From Helicobacter pylori (GTDB lineage Bacteria > Campylobacterota > Campylobacteria > Campylobacterales > Helicobacteraceae), in NCBI RefSeq assembly GCF_001653455.1, contig NZ_CP011486.1, positions 434,001-498,000 on the forward strand: a DNA stretch of 64,000 nucleotides, written 5' to 3'. Position 1 is the first letter of the stretch. The number at the start of each line of letters is the position of its first letter. This document shows positions 21,374 through 29,752 of the stretch, one piece after another. A program made the position numbers and the translations under genes. The notes beneath the pieces were generated by a model. The model was given only the letters and a program-made list of their open reading frames with translations, searched no databases and was not told where the DNA came from.

Positions 21374-23094
21374 GCGAGCAGCCTTTCAAATTCTTCTAAC
21401 AAATGGCGCACCTCTTGCATGCCAATTTCCCAAAATTCTTTGCTATCAATGTCAAAACCAAACATCAACACCAATTCCCTAGGGCTTTTTGACCCTCCTA
21501 AACTTAAAAATTCCGTGTAGGTTTTAACAAAACTTTTAGCATCGCTTTTCTTATAAAGCCCATAAAGCGCTAAAGTTAAAAGCTGCCCGTAACTATAAGC
21601 GTAGCAATAAAAAGGCGAATGGATAAAATGGGGGATATAGCTCCACCACAAATGGTAGTTTTTAGTGAGTTTCACGCTCTTTTCAAACATTCTTTGGTTT
21701 TCTTCAAACCAGATTTTATCAAAATCTTTGGTGTCTAACTCTTCATCAATCTCATGGATTCTTCTTTCAAAATTAGTCATCACCACTTGCCTAAAAAGCG
21801 TAGAAAAAATATCTTCTAACTTGCCTGCAAGCATGAAAAGGAGTTCATCTGGTTTTAAATTCTTTTTCAAATGTTCAAAAAGCAGCATTTCAGAAAAGAC
21901 AGAAGCGGTTTCTGCGGTGGTTAAGGGGGTATCCATGTTTAATACGCCTTGTTTTTTAGACAATTCTTGGTGGATCATATGCCCGAATTCATGAGCGATC
22001 GTGAAAGCGTCTCGGCGGTTTCCCGTGTAGTTTAATAGCACATAAGGGTGAGCGCTAGGGACTGCACCATGGCTAAAAGCACCGCCTTGTTTAAACTCTT
22101 TAGGGTGTGAATCCACCCACCCCTCTTTGATCGCTTTAGAAGCGATTTTATGAAATTCTGGGCTAAAGGCTTTAAGGGCTTTGAGCACTTCTTCTAAAGC
22201 TTGAGAATAAGTCATGGTGATACTTTCAGCGTTTAGGGGGGCGTAGCGGTCGTAATCTTTGAGCTTATGCCCTAAAATTTGCGCTTTTTTGTGGTAGTAA
22301 CGATGCACTAGAGAAAAATGAGCGTTCACAATCTCTATCATGCTATCCACACTCTCTTGCGAGATCTGGTTGTCAATGTGGCGGAAACTTTCTTTTTTGT
22401 CGTATTTTCTCAGTTTGGTCCCAATGAGCAAATCCTTACGCACCATGTTTAAAATATAAGTGAGCAAAGGGCGGGATTTTTCTAACACCTTGCTGAAAGC
22501 TTTTTGCGATTTTTTACGGATCTTGCGTTTAGGGTTGTGCAAGAGGGCTAAAACCTCTTCTTCGCTCAAAACTTGATCTTCAAAAGGGATTTTTAAAGAA
22601 GAAAAATGCTCATCAAAAAGACGGCTAAACGCGCCCACTCCCACAGGTGAAAGGGCTAGGGCGATCTTCTCTTCATCTAAATTTAGGGTGTGTTTTTTCT
22701 TTTCAATAAGATTGTTCAAATAAAAAGCATGATCTTTGCACTTTTTGATGAAAGCGAGCTGTTTTTTAGAGTCCAAATTCTTAAATTCAATTTCAAAGAA
22801 TAAAAGATGCTGTTGGATATTCGTGCAAGCCATTTCGCATTGCGAATAAAACTTCGCTTCTTTGGAATTTTTAGCAAAGAGTAATTGAGCGTAAGTCATC
22901 GCTTTAGAGATTTTTTCTAACAAGTTTTCATAATGTTTAAGCGTGTTGGCAAATCCTGTAGCATCTAAGGTTTTAAGGTTGTTTTGATGAGCGCTCTCAA
23001 ATTCTTGTGCTTCTGTTTGTAAGGTTTTTAAAAATTCTTCTGCACTTTCTTTGTTTTCAAATAAAGCGCTCAAATCCCATTCTTGCTCTTTCAT
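21358..23094 (-). CDS. pepF: Oligoendopeptidase F (M3 zinc metallopeptidase)
   Basis: 578-residue cytosolic peptidase that trims short peptides. The M3 zinc site HExxH is seen in TIAHEFGHMIHQE (about residues 368-380), with the third ligand glutamate in TAETASVFSEM about 25 residues later. Length and helical N-terminal part fit the PepF/M3B family. First gene of a closely packed minus-strand run ending with the Maf-like gene. Orthologue HP0470. Confidence 0.95.
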   Translation of the reverse strand: MKEQEWDLSALFENKESAEEFLKTLQTEAQEFESAHQNNLKTLDATGFANTLKHYENLLEKISKAMTYAQLLFAKNSKEAKFYSQCEMACTNIQQHLLFFEIEFKNLDSKKQLAFIKKCKDHAFYLNNLIEKKKHTLNLDEEKIALALSPVGVGAFSRLFDEHFSSLKIPFEDQVLSEEEVLALLHNPKRKIRKKSQKAFSKVLEKSRPLLTYILNMVRKDLLIGTKLRKYDKKESFRHIDNQISQESVDSMIEIVNAHFSLVHRYYHKKAQILGHKLKDYDRYAPLNAESITMTYSQALEEVLKALKAFSPEFHKIASKAIKEGWVDSHPKEFKQGGAFSHGAVPSAHPYVLLNYTGNRRDAFTIAHEFGHMIHQELSKKQGVLNMDTPLTTAETASVFSEMLLFEHLKKNLKPDELLFMLAGKLEDIFSTLFRQVVMTNFERRIHEIDEELDTKDFDKIWFEENQRMFEKSVKLTKNYHLWWSYIPHFIHSPFYCYAYSYGQLLTLALYGLYKKSDAKSFVKTYTEFLSLGGSKSPRELVLMFGFDIDSKEFWEIGMQEVRHLLEEFERLLACKEN

Positions 23095-23184
23095 AAAAGC
23101 CCCCTTTGTTAGTATAGTTAATAGGCTTGTATTTTAACATAACACTGACAATACAAGCAAACTTACCATTTGGTTTTTGTGCAA

Positions 23185-24435
23185 TTATTTTTTAACCGGC
23201 TCATTTTCTTGGCTCTTTTGGTGCAAAATAAATTGAGCGATGGAATCTAGGTATTTTAAAATAAAAGGGGTTGCTAACATAGAAAAGACAACCATAAGAA
23301 TGAGGAGTTGGTGGATGTCATTTTGAGCGATATTTAAGATATTTTTTTGGTGCAAAAAACCAAGAATCCCTTTTTTTTCTTGCAAATTAAAGAGTTGGTG
23401 AGAGCCTGAATTTAAAAAGATCACAAAAGAAAACTCCCCAATTTGTGCTAAAGAAAGGGCGGTTTTTATGGCAGTTTTAGAGTCTCTAAAAAAACGCAAA
23501 AGCGCATAAATAATGAAAGTTTTAAAACCCATCACTAAAATGAGTAAAAAAATGACCACAAAGAACTTCTCTACAAAGAAACTAATGTTAATCTGCATCC
23601 CTATCGTAATAAAAAAAAGGGCTAAAAAGAGGTTTTTTAATTGCGCGAATTCTTCTTGAACATTGATTTTATAGCGCGATTTAGAAATCGCCATGCCTAC
23701 AATGAACGCTCCTAAAGACATAGAAAACCCAAAAAAATGGCTTAGCCCGGCTGCGCTGCAAACAATCACTAAAATCGTGCCTATAAAAATCTCAGGCAAG
23801 CGCGTGTCTTTTGCTTGTTCTAAGATGAGATTAGCCCCTTTTTTTCCAGGTAGTAGTAAAAGAACTAAAATAATTCCTGCTGAAATCAGGGTTTTTAGGA
23901 TAAGGAAACTAACATCAGAATCCTTACTGCCTAGAATCGTCAAAATTAAAAGCATGGGAATGGCTGCAATATCTTGAAAGATTAAAATCCCCACCGCGCT
24001 CTTTCCCATAGGCGTGCTAAGCTGTTTGGAATCTTCAAAGAATTTCAGCACAATGGCGGTTGAAGAGAGCGAAAGCCCCATGCCTAAAACAAGGGAAAAA
24101 ATAGGCGAAAGACCCAGAACAAAATACCCCACTAAAAAAGCGATTAAAACGCATAAAATGACCTGTAAAAGCCCAAAAACCAGCACCTCTTGTTTGATGG
24201 ATTTGAGTTTGTCAAAATTAAATTCAATGCCTATCATAAACATTAAAAAAACGATACCAAATTCGCCAATATCAGACAACAAATTAAAATCATTGATTTT
24301 GAAAAAAGCCGCTAAAACCGTTCCTGTGCAAATGTAACCAATAATGACAGGCATGTCTAATTTCTTTAAAAAGATTCCAAAGCCTACAGCAAGCCACAAA
24401 CCAGCAATAACAATATAAAGTGTGCTATTTTCCAT
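23185..24435 (-). CDS. kefB: KefB-like cation/proton antiporter (CPA2)
   Basis: 416 residues with about 12-13 membrane helices, Na+/H+ exchanger fold. Conserved elements: EFGIVFLMFMIGIEFNFDKL (about residues 57-76), GMGLSLSSTAIVLKF and GILIFQDIAAIP with the transport aspartate. It ends at the membrane domain, lacking the C-terminal RCK/TrkA-N domain that senses glutathione and NADH in E. coli KefB, so glutathione-gated K+ efflux should not be assumed. Ribosome site GGGGAAAGG. Orthologue HP0471. Confidence 0.88.
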   Translation of the reverse strand: MENSTLYIVIAGLWLAVGFGIFLKKLDMPVIIGYICTGTVLAAFFKINDFNLLSDIGEFGIVFLMFMIGIEFNFDKLKSIKQEVLVFGLLQVILCVLIAFLVGYFVLGLSPIFSLVLGMGLSLSSTAIVLKFFEDSKQLSTPMGKSAVGILIFQDIAAIPMLLILTILGSKDSDVSFLILKTLISAGIILVLLLLPGKKGANLILEQAKDTRLPEIFIGTILVIVCSAAGLSHFFGFSMSLGAFIVGMAISKSRYKINVQEEFAQLKNLFLALFFITIGMQINISFFVEKFFVVIFLLILVMGFKTFIIYALLRFFRDSKTAIKTALSLAQIGEFSFVIFLNSGSHQLFNLQEKKGILGFLHQKNILNIAQNDIHQLLILMVVFSMLATPFILKYLDSIAQFILHQKSQENEPVKK

Positions 24436-24551
24436 AAAAACCTTTCCCCGGGTAGAATCTATTTGTCCTAAAGAAATAAAAGTAAAACTATCTTAATAAA
24501 TTGATCCATTAAATAACACTATTAAATTAAATAATATCTAATCAAACATAT

Positions 24552-24566
24552 AAATAATTATTATTT
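24552..24566. promoter_or_regulatory. Fur-box-like palindrome upstream of kefB
   Basis: AAATAATTATTATTT agrees with the H. pylori Fur consensus TAATAATnATTATTA at all but the two outermost positions. It is about 115 bp upstream of the kefB start in an AT-rich region, so chance is a real possibility. Confidence 0.35.
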
Positions 24567-24682
24567 AAATCTTACTAAACCCACCTTTAAACGCCACCAA
24601 ACGCAAACATTATATTAGAAAATAAAAATTTAAATATTGAGATTATACTGCACTAAGGCAAACTTTCTATTGATGAAAAAAG

Positions 24683-24722
24683 ATTTTTTTAAAACCCCAA
24701 CCTTTAAGAGTTGGCTAGGGTT
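24683..24722 (-). terminator. Possible terminator of horE
   Basis: On the minus strand the arms CCAAC/GTTGG (loop of 8) extend to AACC/GGTT with a 4-nt bulge; A7 then T6 follow. It is 35 bp after the horE stop. The delayed T-run makes it imperfect. Confidence 0.35.
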
Positions 24723-24756
24723 TGATTGGATGAAGAAGAGCGAATGAAAGAATGGA

Positions 24757-25317
24757 TTAGAAAGTGAAAACATAATCCACATACCAAGAATAGTAGCGGA
24801 TAAGCCCTACATCTTTACTGCCTTGATTAACCATAGGGAATTTCACGCCCGCTTCAAACGCGCTGCGATCCCCAACGCGCATTCTCCCACCTAAATTCCA
24901 TAAGAACTGGAATCTGGTTTGATTGACATCATAGGGGAACATCCAAGTGTTCCCGGCTAATTGAACGCCACCAATGAGACCTAGCGCGAATTTATCCAAA
25001 GGAATGAGATTGACAATCAAATCGCCACCGCCACCATAAGTGAGCAAATTGGTTTTGGTGTGTTCAGTCCCTGAAGTGTTAAACCAATCTAAAAAGCCAT
25101 ACACCCTCGCCCCAAACCATTTATTGGCAAAACCTACAAAACCTAATTTAAAGTTTAAACCATAAAGGTCATTACCATGACGCCAATCAGAGTAATTGCT
25201 GTTATAAGGACCATAGCGACCTTGTTGATAACCCGCACCCATAAAAAACCCATTCACTTCGCCAGCCATCGCTAAGCTCGTGCTCAAGCTTAAAATACAA
25301 GCAATTTTTTTAATCAT
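24757..25317 (-). CDS. horE: Hor-family outer-membrane protein HorE
   Basis: 186 residues: signal peptide MIKKIACILSLSTSLAMA, then a small beta-barrel with aromatic girdle residues and a C-terminal phenylalanine (SWYVDYVFTF), the outer-membrane assembly signal. The start of the mature protein (GEVNGFFMGAGYQQG) is typical of H. pylori OMP families. Function beyond surface localisation is unknown. Convergent with nothing; divergent from modABC across a 419-bp gap. Orthologue HP0472. Confidence 0.88.
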   Translation of the reverse strand: MIKKIACILSLSTSLAMAGEVNGFFMGAGYQQGRYGPYNSNYSDWRHGNDLYGLNFKLGFVGFANKWFGARVYGFLDWFNTSGTEHTKTNLLTYGGGGDLIVNLIPLDKFALGLIGGVQLAGNTWMFPYDVNQTRFQFLWNLGGRMRVGDRSAFEAGVKFPMVNQGSKDVGLIRYYSWYVDYVFTF

Positions 25318-25736
25318 AATAAATCCTTCTTGTTGAATTAAAGTTACACCCTAAAATCGGTTATTTTTCTAAAAGATTTAATTTTTTATCCCAACAGCAC
25401 GAAAAACTCTGTCCTTTAGGGTGCAGTAAGTGTATAGCTGTGCTGTTAGGCTATATTTAAGCTAAAAGATAGCAAAATACCTCTAGTCTTTTTGGGGCAG
25501 GAAATGTCCATGCAGACTTTAAAAAACAAAGCCTTTCGTGTTAGTGTCCGTTGGGACGCTTTAGTTAGGAAGCCCTTTGCTTTAGAAAGGGGCGGTTTCA
25601 CAAAAGATGAAAATTTGAGAGCGAAAATGTTGGTTAAATCATGGATAAGCGGCACACACCCACAAACGATCTCAAACTTTTAAGATACAAATTAGGTATA
25701 ATCACCAACTTCAATCATTTAATCAAAGGGAGTTTG
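25318..25736. other. Intergenic region horE/modA with several hairpins
   Basis: 419 bp. Contents seen: an 8-bp inverted repeat AACAGCAC/GTGCTGTT (25393-25400 and 25440-25447), a hairpin CCCTTT/AAAGGG (25573-25578 and 25586-25591), and the modA -10 at 25697. Short overlapping ORFs occur on both strands (25503-25683 plus, 59 aa; 25446-25655 minus); neither has a recognisable product. A small RNA or a decayed element is possible. Confidence 0.4.
25697..25702 (+). promoter_or_regulatory. -10 box for modABC
   Basis: TATAAT 34 bp upstream of the modA ATG. AAAGGGAG at 25726-25733 is the ribosome site. Confidence 0.65.
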
Positions 25737-26477
25737 ATGAAAAATACTTTCAAAGCGTTTATCTTTTTAACCGTATTTTTCTCAAACGCTCTATTGGCAC
25801 AGGATTTAAAAATCGCTGCCGCTGCCAATCTTACGCGTGCTTTAAAAGCCCTTGTTAAAGAATTTCAAAAAGAACACCCCAAAGACGCTATTAGCATTAG
25901 CTTTAATTCTTCAGGCAAACTCTACGCTCAAATCACCCAAAACGCCCCTTTTGATTTATTCATTTCAGCAGATGTTGCCAGACCTAAAAAGCTTTATGAA
26001 GAAAAAATAACCCCCTTTAAAGAAGAAGTTTATGCTAAAGGCGTGTTGGTTTTATGGAGTGAAAATCTAAAAATGGATTCTTTAGAGATCCTTAAAGACC
26101 CTAAAATTAAGCGTATCGCTATGGCTAATCCTAAATTAGCCCCTTATGGAAAAGCCAGCATGGAAGTCTTAGATCGTTTAAAACTCACTTCTAGCCTTAA
26201 ATCTAAAATCATTTATGGCGCTTCTGTTTCTCAAGCCCATCAATTTGTCGCTACTAAAAACGCTCAAATAGGCTTTGGAGCGTTATCCTTGATGGATAAA
26301 AAAGATAAAAACCTTTCTTATTTCATCATTGATAAAACCCTTTATCACCCCATTGAGCAAGCCTTGATCATCACTAAAAATGGGGCTAATAACCCTTTAG
26401 CCAAAGTTTTTAAAGATTTTTTATTCAGCCCTAAAGCCAGAGCTATCTTTAAAGAATACGGCTATATCGTGGATTAA
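25737..26477 (+). CDS. modA: Molybdate ABC transporter, periplasmic binding protein
   Basis: 246 residues. Signal peptide MKNTFKAFIFLTVFFSNALLAQ, then the binding-protein fold beginning DLKIAAAANLTRALKALVKEF; the ISFNSSGKLYAQI segment supplies oxyanion-binding serines as in ModA. ATG 25737 follows AAAGGGAG; upstream in-frame ATG codons have no ribosome site and would bury the signal peptide. First gene of modABC; delivers molybdate for molybdoenzymes. Orthologue HP0473. Confidence 0.95.
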   Translation: MKNTFKAFIFLTVFFSNALLAQDLKIAAAANLTRALKALVKEFQKEHPKDAISISFNSSGKLYAQITQNAPFDLFISADVARPKKLYEEKITPFKEEVYAKGVLVLWSENLKMDSLEILKDPKIKRIAMANPKLAPYGKASMEVLDRLKLTSSLKSKIIYGASVSQAHQFVATKNAQIGFGALSLMDKKDKNLSYFIIDKTLYHPIEQALIITKNGANNPLAKVFKDFLFSPKARAIFKEYGYIVD

Positions 26478-26500
26478 AGTGCAAAAAAGAAAGACAAACA

Positions 26501-27175
26501 ATGGATAGTGAGTTTTTGATCACCATGCGTTTGAGCTTTTCTTTAGCTTTCATTACCACTCTTATTTTACTCCCTATAGGGATTTTTTTAGGCTATTTTT
26601 TGAGCCTTAAACGCAATCTTTTAACGAGCTTCACAGAAACGCTTGTGTATATGCCTTTAGTTTTACCCCCAAGCGTGCTAGGGTTTTATCTTCTTTTAAT
26701 TTTTTCGCCTTCTTCTTTTTTGGGAGCGTTTTTACAAGATGTTTTCAGCGTGAAACTTGTTTTTAGCTTTCAAGGGCTTGTTTTAGGGAGTGTGATCTTT
26801 TCCTTACCTTTTATGGTAAGCCCTATTAAAAGCGCGCTGATTGCCTTGCCTGCTTCTTTAAAAGAAGCCAGTTATAGCTTGGGTAAAGGGGAATATTACA
26901 CTCTTTTTTTTGTCCTACTCCCTAACATTAAACCCAGTCTGTTAATGGCCATCATTACAACCTTTACGCACACTATAGGCGAATTTGGCGTGGTGATGAT
27001 GCTTGGGGGCGATATACTAGGCGAAACACGAGTGGCTAGCATTGCGATTTTTAATGAAACGGAAGCGCTCAATTATCCTAAAGCCCATCAATACGCCTTA
27101 ACGCTCACGCTCATCAGTTTTAGCCTCTTATTTGTTACCCTATTTTTGAATAAAAAACAAAGCTCGTTTTTATGA
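26501..27175 (+). CDS. modB: Molybdate ABC transporter permease
   Basis: 224-residue inner-membrane permease with five or six helices. The ABC-permease EAA loop is visible (ALPASLKEASYSLGKGEYYTLF, shortened here to its key residues E-A-S and G), and GEFGVVMMLGG is the ModB signature near residue 160. It starts 23 nt after modA and overlaps modC by 4 nt. Orthologue HP0474. Confidence 0.95.
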   Translation: MDSEFLITMRLSFSLAFITTLILLPIGIFLGYFLSLKRNLLTSFTETLVYMPLVLPPSVLGFYLLLIFSPSSFLGAFLQDVFSVKLVFSFQGLVLGSVIFSLPFMVSPIKSALIALPASLKEASYSLGKGEYYTLFFVLLPNIKPSLLMAIITTFTHTIGEFGVVMMLGGDILGETRVASIAIFNETEALNYPKAHQYALTLTLISFSLLFVTLFLNKKQSSFL

Positions 27176-27969
27176 TAAAAGCGCGGTTTAAAAAACGCCT
27201 TTTAGGATCTAGGGGCGCGTTTGATCTGGATATAGACTTAGAAATCAAAGGACCAGAAATTGCCGCTTTATTAGGAGAATCTGGAGCGGGTAAAAGCACG
27301 ATTTTACGCATTTTAGCAGGGCTTGAAGCAGTGAGCAATGGCTATATTGAAGTCAATCATTCGGTATGGCTAGACACTCAAAAAAAGATTTTTTTAAAAC
27401 CACAACAACGAAAAATCGGCTTTGTGTTTCAAGATTACGCCCTATTCCCGCATTTGAATGTGTATCAAAACATCGCCTTTGCTTATCCTAAAGATACAAA
27501 TAAAATCCATGAAGTGTTGCACTTAATGCGTTTAGAAAATCTAAGCCAGCAAAAAATTTCCCAACTCTCTGGCGGGCAAGCCCAACGAGTCGCTTTAGCA
27601 AGGGCTTTAATCGCAGCTAAGAATTTATTGCTTTTAGATGAGCCTTTAAACGCCTTAGATAACGCCTTAAAAAACGAAGTGCAAGAAGGTTTGCTTGATT
27701 TTATCAAGCGTGAAAATTTAAGCGTGTTATTGGTCAGTCATGATTTAAACGAAATAACCAAACTCGCGCAAACTTTTCTTTTTTTAAACAACGGCGTTAT
27801 TGATCCTAATCAAGAAAGTCTGCCTTTTTCAAACCGCTTATGGATAAAACCTCTCTTTGAAGATAGAAATTATTGTCATTATGAGGTTGTTCCTCAAACG
27901 ATCACTTTGCCAAAAGACTGCCTAAACCCAACTTTTAAGCTTGATTTTAATCAAAACAAAAAATTTTAG
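27172..27969 (+). CDS. modC: Molybdate ABC transporter ATP-binding protein
   Basis: 265 residues. Walker A GESGAGKST (about residues 35-43), Q-loop FVFQDYALFP, signature LSGGQAQRVALARAL and Walker B LLLLDEPLNALD, H-loop LLVSHD. It is shorter than E. coli ModC (about 350) and lacks a complete molybdate-binding (MOP/TOBE) C-terminal domain. Called modD in some H. pylori annotations. Orthologue HP0475. Confidence 0.94.
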   Translation: MIKARFKKRLLGSRGAFDLDIDLEIKGPEIAALLGESGAGKSTILRILAGLEAVSNGYIEVNHSVWLDTQKKIFLKPQQRKIGFVFQDYALFPHLNVYQNIAFAYPKDTNKIHEVLHLMRLENLSQQKISQLSGGQAQRVALARALIAAKNLLLLDEPLNALDNALKNEVQEGLLDFIKRENLSVLLVSHDLNEITKLAQTFLFLNNGVIDPNQESLPFSNRLWIKPLFEDRNYCHYEVVPQTITLPKDCLNPTFKLDFNQNKKF

Positions 27970-28213
27970 ATAAAATCTTTTTTAATGTTCTCTTAAAACC
28001 CTCTTATTTTTCAAAAAAACAAACTCCATGCACCCGTTTTAGCATTAAAAGTAACGCTAGAGTTTTAGGGGGTTACTTTATGATAACCGCTTGAATTTTC
28101 TAATTAAAAGACTTTGTTCTCATTAAAATACGGGTAACTTAACGCTAAAAGTTGTCGCTCAATTCAAATCAAACTTTTTATGATTGACGCTTAATGAAAA
28201 GAGAATTAATCTT

Positions 28214-29605
28214 TTAGCCTTTCAAAAACTTCTCTATCCTTTTAACGCTCTCTGTTTGGCCTAAAATAAAAAGCGCTTCTTTAAGGCCTATCCCGCCCCC
28301 TTTACCCAAAAGGGCTAATCTTAAGGGCTGCATAAAACTACTCGCTTTAATCTTTTCTTCTTCAATAATCTTGTGAATAGCGTTTTCTAAAGCGTTTTCA
28401 TCATTGAAATCAGCTTGATTCAATTCTAGTTTGAATTTTTCTAACAAGGGCGTAACGAGCACTTGATCAAGTTTTTTCAAAACCTTTTCTTCATACTCCA
28501 TAGGGGCGATTAAAACCTCATCTATTTTAAGGGCTAATTCTTTTAAGGTTTGAGATCTTTCTTTGAGAGCGTCCAACAAGCGATCCAATTGAGTGGGGTT
28601 TAAATGCGAAAGATCGCTAAAATTAAAAGGTTTTAAAAGTTTTAACAATTCTTGCGCGCTTTGGGTTTTCAAATAATGGGCGTTGAGCCAATTGAGCTTG
28701 TGCCAGCTAAAGCAACTGGGCGAAGAATTTAAATCTTTAGGGTCAAACAACTCCAATAATTCTTGCATGCTAAAAATCTCTTTATCCTTATAGCTCCACC
28801 CCAAACGCGCTAAAAAATTGATTAAAGCCTCTTTGAGATAGCCCATTTCTTGATAATCCATCACATTAGTGGCCCCATGGCGTTTGCTTAATTTTTGCCC
28901 TTCTTCATTTAAAATCATTGGCACATGGAAAAAATTAGGGATTTTAAAATTTAAAGCCTTATAAAGCGCGATTTGTTTAGGGGTGTTAGAAAGGTGATCA
29001 TCGCCTCTAATCACATCAGTAATCCCCATTAAAGCGTCATCAATGGTAACCACAAAGTTATAAGTGGGCGTGCCATCACTTCGTGCGATGATAAAATCGT
29101 CCAGTTCGCTAGTATTCACCCTTACTTCGCCCTTAACCCTATCATTAAAACAGATAATCTCATTTTGCGGGATTTTAATCCTTACGACAGGCTCTATGCC
29201 TTTAGGGGGCGTGCCTTTAAAATCACGATAACGATTATCATAGCGTGGGGTTTCTTTCCTAGCTTTTTGCTCTTCTCTTAGAGCGTCCAACTCATCTTTA
29301 CTCATATAGCAATAATAGGCTTTGTCTTCATCTAAGAGTTTTTGGATATATTCTTTATAGATTTCAAAGCGTTTGGATTGGTAGAGAATCTCTCCATCGT
29401 ATTCTAACCCTACCCATTTGAAAGCCTCTATAATGGCGTTAGCCGCTTCTATGGAGTTGCGACTCAAATCCGTGTCTTCAATGCGTAGAAAAAATTTCCC
29501 TTGATTAGCTCGTGCAAAAAGATAATTAAAAATGGCTGTTCTTAAGCCCCCTATGTGGAGGTAGCCAGTGGGCGATGGAGCGAAGCGCGTAACAATCAAA
29601 CTCAT
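28214..29605 (-). CDS. gltX: Glutamate--tRNA ligase (GltX1)
   Basis: 463 residues; class I synthetase charging tRNA-Glu. HIGH motif as PSPTGYLHIGGLR (residues about 9-21), KMSKS equivalent as QKLSKRHG (about 238-245). H. pylori has two GltX proteins and no GlnRS; this position corresponds to GltX1 (HP0476), the one reported to charge tRNA-Glu, while GltX2 handles tRNA-Gln. ATG 29605 chosen: it follows AAGG and begins MSLIVTRFAPSPTG as in relatives. Confidence 0.95.
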   Translation of the reverse strand: MSLIVTRFAPSPTGYLHIGGLRTAIFNYLFARANQGKFFLRIEDTDLSRNSIEAANAIIEAFKWVGLEYDGEILYQSKRFEIYKEYIQKLLDEDKAYYCYMSKDELDALREEQKARKETPRYDNRYRDFKGTPPKGIEPVVRIKIPQNEIICFNDRVKGEVRVNTSELDDFIIARSDGTPTYNFVVTIDDALMGITDVIRGDDHLSNTPKQIALYKALNFKIPNFFHVPMILNEEGQKLSKRHGATNVMDYQEMGYLKEALINFLARLGWSYKDKEIFSMQELLELFDPKDLNSSPSCFSWHKLNWLNAHYLKTQSAQELLKLLKPFNFSDLSHLNPTQLDRLLDALKERSQTLKELALKIDEVLIAPMEYEEKVLKKLDQVLVTPLLEKFKLELNQADFNDENALENAIHKIIEEEKIKASSFMQPLRLALLGKGGGIGLKEALFILGQTESVKRIEKFLKG

Positions 29606-29634
29606 TATTCTAACCTTAATCATAAAATGCTCTT

Positions 29635-29640
29635 ATTGTA
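29635..29640 (-). promoter_or_regulatory. -10 box for gltX
   Basis: TACAAT on the minus strand, 30 bp upstream of the gltX ATG. Confidence 0.5.
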
Positions 29641-29691
29641 TTCAAAAATGGCTTAAAAATTGTTTCACCCGCTTTTCTATTGAAATTAGTG

Positions 29692-29697
29692 TATGAT
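29692..29697 (+). promoter_or_regulatory. Possible -10 box for the adenine methyltransferase gene
   Basis: TATGAT on the plus strand, 27 bp upstream of ATG 29724 and 56 bp upstream of ATG 29753. Confidence 0.4.
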
Positions 29698-29752
29698 TGA
29701 GATTATTTTTAATTAGGATAACCATGCAAAAAATCGTATTCTCTTCGGGCAA

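Larger units (their letters stand above)
24436..24756. other. Intergenic region, very AT-rich, kefB upstream / horE downstream
   Basis: 321 bp without a credible gene. It holds the kefB 5' region, a Fur-box-like palindrome (24552-24566) and a possible horE terminator (24683-24722). Confidence 0.7.

Noticed and set aside
25446-25655. 69-residue minus-strand ORF between horE and modA
   Set aside because: No ribosome site; overlaps another short ORF on the plus strand. The region is reported as unexplained intergenic DNA instead.
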